Below the pieces are notes generated by a model. That model had not been told where the DNA came from. It did not search any database and saw only the letters and a program-made list of their open reading frames with translations. Positions 42,202 to 54,725 of a stretch of 64,000 nt of DNA are shown here, one piece after another. Each line of letters opens with the position of its first letter. Position 1 is the first letter of the stretch. The stretch comes from Drosophila pseudoobscura (taxonomy: Eukaryota; Arthropoda; Insecta; Diptera; Drosophilidae), in assembly GCF_009870125.1 (NCBI RefSeq), contig NC_046681.1, positions 22,705,001-22,769,000 of the forward strand, given 5' to 3'. The position numbers and the translations under genes are program-made.

Positions 42202-42315
42202 TTTCATGCGATTTACAGACTATAGTTTTTCTTTCTTTGGTTTCTTTGGAACACACACTAACGGATTGCTCTGTTCGAGTTGTGGTTGTGGCACGTTGCA
42301 AGCTGTGGGCAATAC

Positions 42316-42350
42316 TGATTCTCTACAGCTCGGGCGAGCGCTATTTATAG
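42316..42350 (-). promoter_or_regulatory. slp1: slp1 core promoter (TATA box and initiator)
   Basis: On the minus strand, CTATAAATAG (42,341-42,350) lies 33 bp upstream of the A of an initiator TCAGTA (A at about 42,316), the spacing expected of a Drosophila TATA/Inr promoter. The resulting 5' leader is about 115 nt. I see no comparable TATA/Inr pair upstream of slp2. Confidence 0.75.
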
Positions 42351-42421
42351 TCCAACCCCTCGTCGCCGCTCGAAGGGAAGTCTACAAAAGAGGCCTGAGA
42401 GAGCGCACACAGAGGCAAGGC

Positions 42422-42442
42422 GCTCTCTCTCTCTCTCTCTCT
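42422..42442. promoter_or_regulatory. GA/CT tract just upstream of the slp1 promoter
   Basis: An almost pure (CT)n run of about 21 bp lies some 75-100 bp upstream of the slp1 TATA box, with further CTCTCT runs near 42,520. Such tracts bind GAGA factor and are common at paused developmental promoters and Polycomb response elements. The slp locus is a known Polycomb target, but assigning PRE function here is inference. Confidence 0.5.
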
Positions 42443-42809
42443 TGCCGCTTAGGTAGACGGAAGACTCCGCCCTCCATTCGCTCGACGCTCAACCATTTTG
42501 TTCCACAGGTTCCACATCGCTCTCTCTGTTTTCTCTCGGTTTTGTTTTTGTTTTGGATGTTTTGGATGTTGTGTGGATGTTTATTTGCAGTCTTTTGCTG
42601 CTTCGGCGTCAAAATATCCATTACATCCAATCCAAACAGCCGGAATGGGGTTGGCAGCCGTCTCTTTCGCGCCCCCTGTTTTGACCATTAATTGAGCCAA
42701 CAATTTTCGATAGGGAGTCGCCACTTTAATCGTGATTCGTATCGAATCGAATCGAATGCCGGGCTTTGAATTTCGTGGAATTAGTTTTAAGAGACCTCAA
42801 GATTCCACC

Positions 42810-42942
42810 TAATCCCGCCCGAAACTAGTTCAAGGGTCCTCTGGTCCGGGATTACTTGAGGCAGATCCCTTGGCTTGGCTTACGGCACGATTTTCAACAG
42901 CTCAATGGAGCTCAAGCGCTTGGTCTGCTGCCAGGTAATCCC
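42810..42942. promoter_or_regulatory. Cluster of Bicoid/Otd-type sites with overlapping Zelda site
   Basis: Three perfect TAATCCC heptamers occur in 133 bp: plus strand at 42,810-42,816 and 42,936-42,942, minus strand at 42,848-42,854. The last overlaps CAGGTAA (42,932-42,938), a Zelda-type early-activation heptamer. The cluster is about 0.5-0.6 kb upstream of the slp1 start site. slp1 has a Bicoid-dependent anterior domain, so this is a plausible promoter-proximal head element. Function is inferred from motifs only. Confidence 0.55.
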
Positions 42943-45503
42943 ATCCATCCCCGTCCCGTCCTCTGCTGAAGGGTTAAAACCCTTAAATCAACGGGATTTG
43001 TTCTAGTTTCGCGACAGATCTCCGAATTAGTTCTGGCCGGTCGTTCTCCGCCATCCGTTCGAGTAGCTCTCCAGAGAGTAGCAAATATTTGTGCTCAGGC
43101 TTTTGGGCAGTTGTTGAAAATGGGTTTAAATAAGTTAAGTTATGTTTGGCAGACTTTATTTGGAAGTTAAATGAAGGCTGGGATCACAGGGGAGGCTGTG
43201 TTGAGGGAAAAGTGGAAGGGAGAGCAAAGATAGACAGGGATAGGGACATGGGTTATACGGGGAGGATTAATGATTGAAGTTATGCCTGTTTTCTAGGTAT
43301 AAATATATGCTAAACCTAGGAAATATAACAGAAAAAAATTAAAAAAATTATTTCGAATTTTCAGAAAGTTTTCTGTAAATTATGGCCCTAATTATTCCCT
43401 TATTTTTAGAGATCTATGACGATATTTCACATCTTTTATAGGGCCAAGTTCCAATTTTCATTACAGATTATCCTTTGACTTTTTCTATGTTAAAAGTGGG
43501 TTCAAAATATATTAAAAATATTTCCTTCTTTGCAATTTTTAGCCCGTAAATTTCTTGTAATATGAAAACTCTTGGAATACATTTTAGATAGATATTTTGG
43601 TATACTTCTGGTTTCAAAAAATTGCATATATTTTAAGGCAGCGTTGACAATTTTGGTAGTTAAGTGAACTCAAGCGAATCGCTGCCACATGCAACTCATG
43701 TGGCAAGTCACCGAATGTGTCCTTTGAAGGAGTGCAGATCAAACGAAGCGTCTCGGGCACTAGACTACCGAATTCGATGGGATTTGTGCGTGGAATGGGC
43801 CTCGATCGGACTACAATAACAAGGAAGTACAAGTGGTTTTTGTTTCGACAGTGTTTTATGTTTTTATGGCATGTTTTGTTAGAACAATTGAACAAATATG
43901 TACATCCCATGCTATAAATTGGGCGAAAGTCAAGTACAGACAATGAAGACGTCAGCGCTGTGGGCTATCATGGATAGATGGATGTGAGAGGGAGCGGGGG
44001 ACAGGCAGAGACATTACTTGTCGGCGGCATTAGGCTTTTGATATCTTAGACAACTTGACAAAACAATCAAAGCAGCAGCACATGTTCCAAATGACTGTCT
44101 ATTAATTTTACTTCTTACTTGTATTTTTCTTCTTTTTTTGCGCTGAACAAAACAATGGACGGGAGACAGCGCACTTTTGACGCAGTAGTCCAATTGCCGA
44201 TGATAATGATGCACTCAGTGGTGCGGCAGACTTGAAAGAGGAGACGAGGAGCAGGTCCGAGGGAGAGATGGTAAAAAGTAGGCGGCGGCCAGGGGCCAAC
44301 AATGGTTACGGCGGCAGGTTCAGTTACTCGGATCTATTCTTTCGTTTTTCTTTCTTTCTAAGCGGAGGGATAAATGGAGATTTGAACGCCTCAAATTTTC
44401 GGTTCGTCGGCGGCGGCTTCCCTTTCTCCTTGCCTCACTAATTGAGTTGGATTTCTCTCCATAACGTGGCGACGCCTCGTTCTTTTTTTTGTTTTTTGCA
44501 AGTTGGATGAAAGGGGGTTTACCGCCGCCTAGGCTTGACTCTGAGCCTGACTTTTCCCTGGTGAGTGCATAATTTTGACAGCCGCGACAAAACTAATTGA
44601 TTTGTGAATTCCAGTCATCCGATGTCCGATGGTTGCTTCCTGGACACACACATTGACGATGGTGGCAGACCTAGAGCATGTGGTCGCTGATTGGGTGATC
44701 AAGGATGGACAAGGACTCCACGCTGGCTGACATTATGGTTTCATTGCCAAAACCACACTTAGGCGAAACCGAGGCGAGCTTCACGCTTGACTATTGAAAA
44801 CTATAGGAATGGCATAAGCGAATTCCAAGTAGACACCGTGGACACCGTGGACCACAGACAATGTCCATGTAATTTCCAATTAACGCCACAAGATCTCCTC
44901 CTCCTCCTCCTTTCGCCGCCTGCTCTCCAACTTTGGAAAACCGAAAACCGAAAACTTTCGCCCATTTCGTTCCACTGCTGGACAGCATTGAGTCTCATAA
45001 TTGATCGTAATGTGCGATATTTCTCTGAGGATGGTCCCGAAGATCCGAAGACCCGAGGCTGGACACCAGCAGGACATCGGCATTTGTCGCGCTCTGCGAG
45101 TCGTCCTTCTTCTCGCCTCGCACTTTGCCTTTCGGCCATTGTCCCCTGGGCCCGTCCTGTCGACAGGATACGAACCTCTGGCTTGTTTCGCATTTTATGG
45201 CCAAACAATGCCCATGATCGATCTATCTATAGATCTATCTATTGATTTTTTATGCATCCAGTGCGGGCATTGCTGCGAAACGCTTTAATCTGGCACTAAT
45301 CAGGGCTCTCTCTCTCTCTCTCTCTCTGGGTACTTTCCCTCTGTGTTCTCTGTAAATCTCAGTTTATTGATAAATCTTATGACAATCCTAGATTTTGAAT
45401 GAATCCCGCTTCTTAACTTCTTAGGTAGCTCGATCCCGACCGGATTTGAGTCCATATTGCCTTTATGATCTCTCGCTTCACTTTTACGGCTGTCGGATCT
45501 ATA

Positions 45504-45551
45504 CAGGTAGCCGCCGAAAACTTGCAAGTTTATGGCTACCCCAACAGGTAG
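45504..45551. promoter_or_regulatory. Paired CAGGTAG (Zelda) sites, candidate early stripe element
   Basis: Two perfect CAGGTAG heptamers in the same orientation (45,504-45,510 and 45,545-45,551) lie 41 bp apart, about 3.2 kb upstream of the slp1 start site. In D. melanogaster a proximal early stripe element of slp1 was mapped about 2.5-3.1 kb upstream (from memory), so position and motif agree. The limits of the element cannot be seen from sequence. Confidence 0.45.
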
Positions 45552-46471
45552 GTCTTTAAAAGAGTATTGTGAGAAAAGAACCACCGAATGACAGCCGTAT
45601 AGGGAAAAAAAGCTATAGACTTTGAGGAAAATGGCACCCTGCTATGGGGATTCTCATAGGGATCTGGGGGATCTACTGGGATAGAAACCACTAATCTTTG
45701 CGAGGAGTAAGATGCTCCATGAACCGACCCATGTGGCCTCTAAACATTTACATTTATAGGCCAGAAAATTCGGATGATATTTGGATAATTTGTTGTAGAA
45801 GGCCTTTCGGTGGGTGAAACACCTTTTGGGATGGCTAGACGCTCGCTTTGGGCGACTCCTGAACAGGCAGACTCCATTGTTGCTCTATCTGGGGCCTCTA
45901 GCCCTCTAGTAGCAACTTTTATCATAGCAAATATCATATCAAGAACTCTGAAATATGCCCTAGAGCCTTGCCATCAAGCTATATTTTAGCTGGTGGTTTC
46001 TAAGGACTATTAAAGCCTCGATATTTTATCAATTACATTCGCATAAAAACTATATTTATTCTATAGAATTAAGCTGTCCCGAAAATACAATATTATTCTA
46101 GCCAGATCATAAGAACCCACCCTTTCGAATGTGGTACAGTTGCCAACGAGTCCTATGCCGATCCCAATCCTGACGCACACAAAGAGAGACGTCTCACGAT
46201 AGTGGGAGAGGAACATAGATGGACATGGACATGGATGGACATGGTGCTGCTACTAACGAGCAATTATCGCCAGCTCCCAGGCGTTGTTCCACGATTTCAC
46301 ACGCCCAGAGAGAGGGAGAGAGGGAGATGAAGAGTCAGCGGAGCCAAAAACCCCTGAGATGTCCTGTATAGAGCATCCTCATCACGGATTTGCTACGCTT
46401 TGGGGGGGAGTCCAGCAGCATGGAAACCTGCAAAAGATACACAGATACACAGATACAAATGCCTGACTCGT

Positions 46472-46510
46472 TGTGTGTGTGTGCGTGTGCGTGTGTGTGT
46501 GTGTGTGTGC
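46472..46510. repeat. (GT)n microsatellite
   Basis: GT repeats with two GC interruptions, in slp1 upstream DNA. Confidence 0.9.
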
Positions 46511-49500
46511 CTGTGTTGTTGGTGCATATTGTTAGGACACAATGGATGAAAATATTTTCGTCCTGTTGTCAAATGATTGCATTTAATGTATCGAAATCTG
46601 CGTGACGAATCAATTTAGTTCTAGCAAGCTGCTGGGAAAGGGAAAACGAGAAGAACGAGGACTGGGATCGGGATCGGGACTGGCAACCAGTTGCCTTTAT
46701 AATTCGATCATGGGATTCTATGGGATATCTGTATCCTTGCATCCTGTCTGGCACATGGCGCAACCGCACAGACAACTTAATCAATAAGTCTCACTCGGTC
46801 CCAGCCGAAGGATGCGAAATACTTTGGTATGTGGAACCGATCGGTTAGAGGCCTCGTTACAGTGGGTGTTGTCGGGCTGCGCTGTGGGGAAACGACTCTA
46901 GTACGGCTCTAGGGTTGTCTTTGGAGATCCTGAGCGTTTTACGATCTGTCACTAATGTGCTTCTTGGCCGTAAACTTGTCAAAAAGGAGGCTCTTCTGCG
47001 GCTCACAGCTGCTGTCATGTGTGGAGATCAGAGACGATACTCGAGAGAAACTTGAACACATATGGAAAACAAATAAACGTCTGAAGAGAAGAGGTTTTGG
47101 GTGAAGAGGGGGTTCTTAATGGGGGAATATCTCCGTTCTGACAGCTCAAATTATGTTGGGATCATGGCAGAGGGAGTGGAGCATTAAGGGGTGTTCTTAA
47201 GGGTGAATATTGGAACAATTAATGAGGGAATTATTTTAATTTTTATCGGTTTTCAAGTGTTTCGAGGCATTTCTCCACACCTATCAAGAGATATACGTTT
47301 ATTCCTTCCATTTTATACCAATTCTAGGGTTAGGTTCCCTCCAAATCACAATCATCTAGCAGGAATCTCTCCATAAGCCCCATCTCATTGTCAAAATGTT
47401 GTTCCAAAGGCTGATCGCACCTCTATAGGAGACTTTTCTTTCATCCAATCCTTAACGCATTATCGTGCGATCTGCCCATATCGATTACAGGGGGTTCCCC
47501 GAAAACCCATTAGCACCGATTGTGTGCCAAATGTGACATAAAGACGAATCCGATTCGATGCCGAAGGGGAGAGATCTATTAGGTAGCTCCATCTCCCTCA
47601 GGATCATCGTGATGTTCGTCTAATCTTGTGATTTGTGCCAACAACAACAAATGACAACATTATCCAGGCGTCGGCAAAGATGACAACCGCCGCACCAAAG
47701 GATCTATAGAGCAGGAGCAGGAGCAGGAGCAGGAGCTAGAGAAGCAGGGGGGGTGGGGGTCCAGGCCAGACCAAAAGAAGCCACCGACGCGTATTGTTGT
47801 CAACGTGCCGAAAGGTGGAAATAGAGCTGTAACCGAAATGTCACCTGAAAAATGCCAACAGCAGCCGCTCGGCCAGGAGCAAAAAAGGACATGGCTCGAC
47901 CCGACTTTGATGCCTTTGTGGCGGGACACATTTTATCACATTGTCATTGCGGACAGAACTAGAAAGCAGCCGCCAAGCCAGCAAATGTCTCAATTATTTT
48001 TTGTTTCATCAGAGGCCATTCTTTCTTTAAGAAACAGGCAACGCCTCGATGATGACTCCGAACATTGAACATTGAGCATTCGTGCACGTTGCTCCTCAGC
48101 GGGAGTCCTTGATTTATGCGACGGCGATCCTTGATCCTGCACACGCAATCAAAGGATCAGAGCCGAAGCGATCGCAGGGCTGGGAATCAAATAATCACCA
48201 CAAATGATCGCAGCGCGTGCAAAATGTTGAGGCGGCATCCAACAGCGGCCATCCCTGCCTGATCTTAAGCCAACAACAAACGATTCCGATTCAAATACAA
48301 AACAACACAATTAAACAGTCGAAAAGAAGGAATTTCTGAGGCGAAAGAGACAGAGAGAGAGGGAGGGAGAGAGAGGGAGAGAAGGAGGCCTCATAAGCGG
48401 ATTGCTGCCTGGGTCCGTTCGTTCTTTTAATAGTCTTAAAAATTGATTCCTTTTTGGCCTTATTGAAATGAGCAGCAGCCGAGCGTTGGCCCGTTGCCAT
48501 GGCCGTGGCCGTTGCCGTGGCTGTTGCCGCCTTTGTGTGTCGGTTTGGACGTGTTAACACAGCAATTAACTTTTTACAACGGCTGCTAAAGAGCAAGACT
48601 TTGCGTTTGATTTATGCAGCAACAGGATATGTCAAAAGGATCTACACACAACACAGAAGGAAGAAAACATCTTGCAACAGCTGGCAAATGGGATCGCAGG
48701 ATCCCCGATGATGATCGGTTTATGGTTCGGTCAGAAATTAAGTTAGTCTGTTGTTTGTGTGAGTGAGCCAGGAGAATGATCCAATAAGGGATTGCCAGGG
48801 TCATATATGGAGTATGGAATGGAGATTAGATGATTGTTAGAAGAGAGAGAGAGGGTTAAGAGAGGGAAAGAAGAGTGTCCCACATCTAGAAGAGATAGAG
48901 AAGAGATCTAATCTAATCTACTAACTATTCTAGCGACTATTTTCTGTTCGCATTGAGAAGAGGCAGAGGCAAAAGTATTACAGCCTCAAAGCCATAGAGT
49001 TATCGGTAGAATATTACCATTTAAAGGTGAATGAAAAAATATTTGAAGCATAGAACAAAAAATGTGAAAAATTAAGTTAAAATTCCAGGCTATAATAATC
49101 TTCCAGAACCTTATCGTTCCTTGGGAAAAGAGCCATGAAGAATCGGTAGAACCTCGACTTTGAGTCAAGACAAAATACATAAATCTACAATAAAACCAGC
49201 TTCCAAGCACAATAGTATTTAATTGGAATGTTATAACAAAAAAAAGGGAAGAAAACTGAAGCCAAGATGTTCCTTAATTCAAAGATTTGGAACCACCCTG
49301 GACTATAGAATATGTCTTAGGTATGAAGGAATATCTGCCTATAAATCATTGATGGCTAGGCCTATGTAATGGCCTTATCATGTGGCCAACGACTTCCTTC
49401 CGCCTGGCCTGGAAAGTGTGTCATCTCGGGGATAGCCCCAACCCACCCCAGACCTCAGGCTTGCGACGAGTGGAAGTCAGATCACACCTCGTTGACATAA

Positions 49501-51010
49501 TGACAAGATGGAAAATGCGTTTGGTGTTTTACCGCAGAACGGAACGCGGCGGAACGACACGACAGACGGACGTCAAATCGGCGACACTTTCTCATTAACA
49601 TAAAAACAGGCGAAGGCGTTCAGGCTCCAGAGGCGCCTCGGCCTCTAGCTTCAGAGCTAATGTTTTGGCCGTTGGAGCGCCGTTGCAGAGAAGGAAATAC
49701 GATACAGGGGCAGGGGCAGGTGCAGGGGCAGGGGCAAGATATGGTGAAGAAACACATGCGGCAAGTGAAGTGTTTAGGCGTGGACGTGGCACATCACGGG
49801 TACCCCAGAGGAAAAAAAAGGAGGCAGTGCCGCCGAAGTGTTTGAAAGTCGGTTAATTACAAAAAAAAAAGAGAAGAGAATACACGCACAGATCGAAAAA
49901 GAAACACAGATACACTTGAGGGAGGCCTGACTGACTCACTCAAATTTCATGTGGCAGAGCGGCAGAGTGGCAGAGTGGCGAACGTGCAACATCAAAGGCC
50001 GCCAGCGACTTGTATGTTTTCATTGCTTCAAATTGGAAAATGTCTTGGCATCGAAAATATTTGGTTATCATTGTGTAAATACCGATGTGTGTTTTGGGGG
50101 AAAGGGCAGGATGGAGGAGGACGAGGGTGGGATCCTGGAGCCAGAGGAATAGTTTTCCATACACTGGGACAAAAACTTGGTCCACATGGAGGTTCTGCTT
50201 GCATTGTCTTTCGACTTTATAGCACGTCCTTGCTCTCAGTGCGGACTCAAAGGAGTTTCTGGGATGGACATCCTCAGGTGTTGCTTGAATTGAAATCAAG
50301 ATTCTGTTGTCTGTTTGGTGTCGCCTGCTGCCTGGTGCCTGCAGCAAGGCCTGCACCATAGATCGGAAGGTTAGTGTTAAATGTCGGCGATTTGCACCAG
50401 CAGCGCAGCGGCAGGGAGGCTGCTGGGGAGATCCGCACGCGGCAGGATGCTCTGCCTCCCATCGTGTCCCGTTCCAGCGATGATGAGGCTCGAGTAGGCC
50501 ATAGATCTGTGTATCTGTGTGTGTGTGTGTGCTTCGAAAAGGACATCTTGCACCCGCTGTGGGTGCGAGGCCCTGGTGACAGCCCCGACGACAACAAGCA
50601 GGCCAAAAACTCAGCTGCCGCTGCCGTTGCACTGCCTTGAGGCGGCCGTGTCCTTGGCCAGGGCCATGGCCTTGACGACACGCCGACGATATGTGGCCAG
50701 AGTAAATGGGATATTTTGGCCTCTCCTGGTTAACCGTAGACATTTCGAAAACTTTTGGCATTGAGCCCGGGATCTCTAACGCAGAATTGTGGCCATACAA
50801 CGGCCTTCGGTGGATGGGAGATCCTGTGCATCCTGTCGCGTTGTTTGGTCACAGTCACAGTCACTATATGGATGTCAACTAATCTCAAGTTTCTGTGTGT
50901 TTCCATCTGCGAGGTTTTATTTGCAGAATCCTGTTCACGGCTCAGTGGCCCTGAAGCGGCCCGGAGCGGAGCGGAGCAGTGCTGCGGTTCGAAACAATCA
51001 ACCTAATGGG

Positions 51011-51058
51011 GCACGGCAGGGCAGGGCAGAGCAGGGCAGGGCAGAGCAGGGCAGGGCT
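51011..51058. repeat. GGCAG pentanucleotide array
   Basis: About nine copies of GGCAG/AGCAG, ending directly at a TATA-like CTATATAAAAG string. Confidence 0.85.
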
Positions 51059-52113
51059 ATATAAAAGAAAATTATGTATAAAAACCTCTTGTGTTGGTCA
51101 AATTCATTTCCACTTGATTACATGCAAAGCTCAAATCTGTTTGCTTTCGAGTCCCAATTCGAGTTCTCTCCACTCCGATTGCCGAAATCATTTAAACGGA
51201 ATTAATGCTCGAACAAAACATGTGAAAACTATCGCTCCACCATAAATACGTTATTGCTGCGTGGCAGGGAATCGGTATAAATATATTTATTCTTTCGGTT
51301 TCGGTTTTTCGATGGGGTGTGTCTACGCGCTTGTTTGAATATCCCAAGAAATTGGCAAAAAGGTAGAGCAGGGCGTGTGCAAGCCTAGCGGGTAGCTTCC
51401 CAGTATTTTCTACCATTTACCCCCCTTGATGGGGGACATTTCAAAGCCAAACATAGAGCAAGAGATTTCTTTAATTAGTTTGGTGGTTGCCGTGTGGCCA
51501 CATCAAAGACTGACGGAAATCTATCCGAACAAAGAACACCACGAAATATCCAAGGAAATTTCAATGAAAAATTCAGTGTTCTTCAAGTTTATTGACCCTG
51601 GATGGACCCTCAATGGGGTGTGTTCTCTATAAAGAAGTAGAGGTTTAATAGAGCCTACTAATCGGATCGGTTAGTTCCTTCCTTGATCTCTTCTGTGAGC
51701 CTATCATATCCACATTATAGACCCTTAAGACCCCCCTCTGGACAGCCCATTTCCCCACACACATAACCCCCATATAGTGTCCTTTTCTGATTACCGTCGC
51801 CACTTGTACGCCGCCGCATTGCACTTAACGAGGAGCTCAAGCCAAGCCAAGACCAAGACAAGGGGCACGGACAAAGTGGCACGAGGCAAGACATTCTATA
51901 TACAATCTACACATACTTAAGCCTGTGGGTGTGTGTGTGGATAAAACTATAGGAAAAAGTGAGCGTGCCACATCCTTTTGGCAGGACACGAAACAGACGA
52001 GAAGAGCGCAGAGCACGTGACAATTGCGTCAACAGATTTTTCGCTGAGATGAGCACAAAATTGTTAGCAACAAAAAACAGTAAAAAACGTGAGCAGAGAA
52101 TGGTCTCAGCTGT

Positions 52114-52132
52114 GGGGGGGGGGGGGGGGGGG
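52114..52132. repeat. 19-G homopolymer
   Basis: Nineteen consecutive G on the plus strand, the longest homopolymer noticed in the window. True length is uncertain in any assembly. Confidence 0.8.
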
Positions 52133-52764
52133 ATGGCCAGGGGCCCCAGACTACTGCTGTTGTTGTTGCCTGTAGTCGTTGACAATATTTATGCAGCAGC
52201 AGCAGCGGCAGCGGCAACAACAGCAGTGCTGCTGGTGCCCCAAAAGAAGGCTGGAACGGGGGTTGAGGGGGGTTGGGGGGTTGTCTTTCCACTGTTTGTT
52301 TTTCCATTTTCATACATTTTACAGCTTTTGTTTTATAATTTGGACCCGCAAGGCGACAAACTCGAGGAGGCACCAAAAAAAACCAAAGGGAGAGGAAGGG
52401 GAGTCGAAGGGGAGGTACCCATTAGATACAGAAAGACTAGATAAATATATGAAATATTGATAGGAATTTTTAATTTCTTTTAAGTCTCGAGATCCTTCCA
52501 GTTAAATCATCTTTAAGTGGAGCCTTGGTCGTAGATCCACTCTATGAGAGGGGATATTACTGGACTCTCAAGCCCAATCTACTCCCCATGGCAGGGCCTG
52601 CAGGGCATCAGAAAACTCTCCACCGATCGAACAGCACTTGATGAAGCCTGTTGTTGTGGCTGTGGCGGGTTCTGGTGCTGGTGCTGGCTCTGGCTCTGGT
52701 GTGTCCTGTGGCTGTTTCCGCTTCCTCTTGTGCGCCAGCGAAAAACTCGAAGCTGCGGTAGGTT

Positions 52765-52795
52765 GCTCCTGGTCCTGGTCCTGGTCCTGGTCCTG
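52765..52795. repeat. TCCTGG hexanucleotide array
   Basis: About five copies of TCCTGG in direct order, with related TCTGGC/TGCTGG repeats some 80 bp upstream. Confidence 0.8.
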
Positions 52796-54717
52796 CTCCT
52801 CCTCCTTGTTCCGCATGGCCATGGCTAAGGTGGTTTTGTTACAGTTTTCGGGGTGGTGAAGGGGTGGGGCACCGCAGTACGTGACGAAGAACAAAAGAAG
52901 GCACTTGGGCCTGCTTCCGCCCAGCGAGAGAGAGCGAGCGAGAAGGGGCATGGAATGGTCCTTGTGCTTCTGTTTTTTACAAAACTTACTTGCCGCTGCC
53001 ACTGCCACTGCTGCTGCTTTTGTTGTATCCACAAAAAAGCACGCTTATGATAATAATGACATTATGTACGAGCTATGCGAAATGTTGACAGCCGCAGTTC
53101 TTTTTTGCCGCTTGCTTTTTGTTGAACAAACTTCTCTAACGAGGCCGGGCCTCAAGAGAGGGAATCATATACTCAATTTCGTCCCAATAAAGTCGGTAAA
53201 AAGTACTACAATACTTCCTATGCACTTCCATAATCCCTTTTGCTGCTTTCCCAAGGCAGGTTATTATTATTATTATTTTGCCATGAGCAAATATTGACTT
53301 TGCGTATTTTTGAAAAATATTTGAAAACCCTGCAGCAATGGAAAATAATTTTGTATTTATTTATATAAAGTTTTTGAACCAAAAACAAACAAAAACCTAT
53401 GGTAGCCCGCAAAATGAACAAACGAGAAATGGTAAAGAGTCAGAAGGCAGGTAGGCCATAGAGCCGTATTTCTGTAGGGATTGGAATGGCCTGGCAAATC
53501 GCAGCTGGTGGGCGTTACTAATGTGTGAGCCAAAAAGCAAACAATTTGCATTTGCCCCTAATGAAAAGACAATATTTATATGCTACACAAAAATACTGGT
53601 ATATTGCATTGAAAGAGTGGCAAATGAAGACCATCTGGAAATGTTTGGCATTAGAAATTTAGTAAAAAAAGAAAATCCCTACTGGGGATCCCCCTCTAGC
53701 CCCAACCAATTGGTGAAACACATAAAGTTCAACAACAAACACACCCATAAGTGTTCCCATTACAAATTAACACTCCATAAATATTGTATGCCACATTCTT
53801 AAGTGGCACATAATCCCGAATGCTCCCCCCCCAAACCCCCCGATCCCCACGAACATACGCGATCTCCATATGGACGCAAACAGGAAGCTAATCCTGCTCA
53901 GTGATATATCAACATATTTATGGTAAACGGGATCCGGAGGGCTTACGGAGGGCCCAGCCAGTGGTTGGTGCCATATGTTCCCTACCAGTTGGTATTTATA
54001 GGCCTGAAGGCGGTTCCTCGAGGAGAAAAAAAACCGCAAAAACTCCATAGAATTTTATGAACACTTTCTCGACAATCCCCTGTGACGACCGCCGGCTGCT
54101 TGAGTCTTTTAATGTTTAATAAACAATTATTAGACAATATATATCTTTGATCTGTTCCCCGATTGAGTGACTGACTGACTCACTCACTGGTCTGTGGTCT
54201 ATGGTCTGGCGGGGGAGGGGGTGTACAAATAAATATAGTATCTCTCGGCTCTTTGTTTAGATCAAAATCCGAAAAATACGCACACCACTCGAATTCCAAC
54301 GAATCATAACAATAACATCGGATTCGATCAGGAGGCACCACCTTGACAGGCACCACTCTCCCGGAGTGGGAGTTTTTTAAGCAGAACCAGAGAGCTGTGC
54401 TTTGATGTTGCAAGAACTCAAATTTTTCAAGAGAACCTTCTATTTCGTGACTGGAAAAGCAAGAGGGCCAGTCGAGCTCCCCAAGGGTGTTGTAGAGCTT
54501 CTTGGGAGGCCCCAAACTACCAGGGACCCCGACGATCAGACGTCACAATGTACTCCAGCTCCATCCACAGAATGGACAGGTTCCCATTGATCAATAAAGC
54601 CCTAACTTTCCTTTTAGAAACCTTAGAAACCACAAATATGTTACTGGCAGGCTCTGGCTTTCGTTGACTTTTGCGGATTACGTTTTAAAAAGTGCGCCAG
54701 TTTTCACATTTTGTTCT

Positions 54718-54725
54718 TATCGATA
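54718..54725. promoter_or_regulatory. DRE motif (TATCGATA), possible promoter of the dsRNA-binding gene
   Basis: A perfect palindromic TATCGATA, the DREF-binding element found at many Drosophila broadly expressed promoters. It lies 432 bp upstream of the start codon at 55,157 and is a reasonable candidate for that gene's promoter, giving a leader of roughly 0.3-0.4 kb. No start site can be fixed. Confidence 0.4.

Larger units (their letters stand above)
42351..54700. other. Gene-free upstream regulatory region of slp1
   Basis: About 12 kb with no supportable gene. Open frames here are short or made of translated microsatellite. Apart from the motif clusters listed separately it holds simple repeats: TCGAA repeats at 42.75 kb, GT tracts at 46.47-46.51 kb, AGG/GCA repeats at 47.71 kb, purine runs at 48.34-48.39 kb, a GGCAG array at 51.01 kb, a 19-G run at 52.11 kb and a TCCTGG array at 52.77 kb. 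A single CAGGTAG occurs at 53,448-53,454. A TATA-like string, CTATATAAAAG (about 51,057-51,066), follows the GGCAG array but has no open frame after it. In D. melanogaster the corresponding DNA carries slp stripe enhancers. Confidence 0.6.

Noticed and set aside
41035-42225. 396-codon plus-strand open frame covering the whole slp1 coding region
   Set aside because: It is the antisense shadow of a GC-rich gene with biased codons. Composition is Leu/Val/Gly-rich without a domain, and the sense frame is a certain forkhead gene.
49940-50800. 286-codon minus-strand open frame upstream of slp1
   Set aside because: It includes a translated CA repeat (THTHTDTQ), is Cys/Pro/Arg-rich without a domain, and overlaps equally long frames on the other strand. 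It most likely arose by chance in GC-rich regulatory DNA.
51057-51066. TATA-like CTATATAAAAG as the promoter of a gene
   Set aside because: No open frame, initiator or transcript evidence follows it.
52568-53032. 154-codon minus-strand frame with a QDQDQDQ tract
   Set aside because: The tract is the TCCTGG array in translation. The rest is low complexity.
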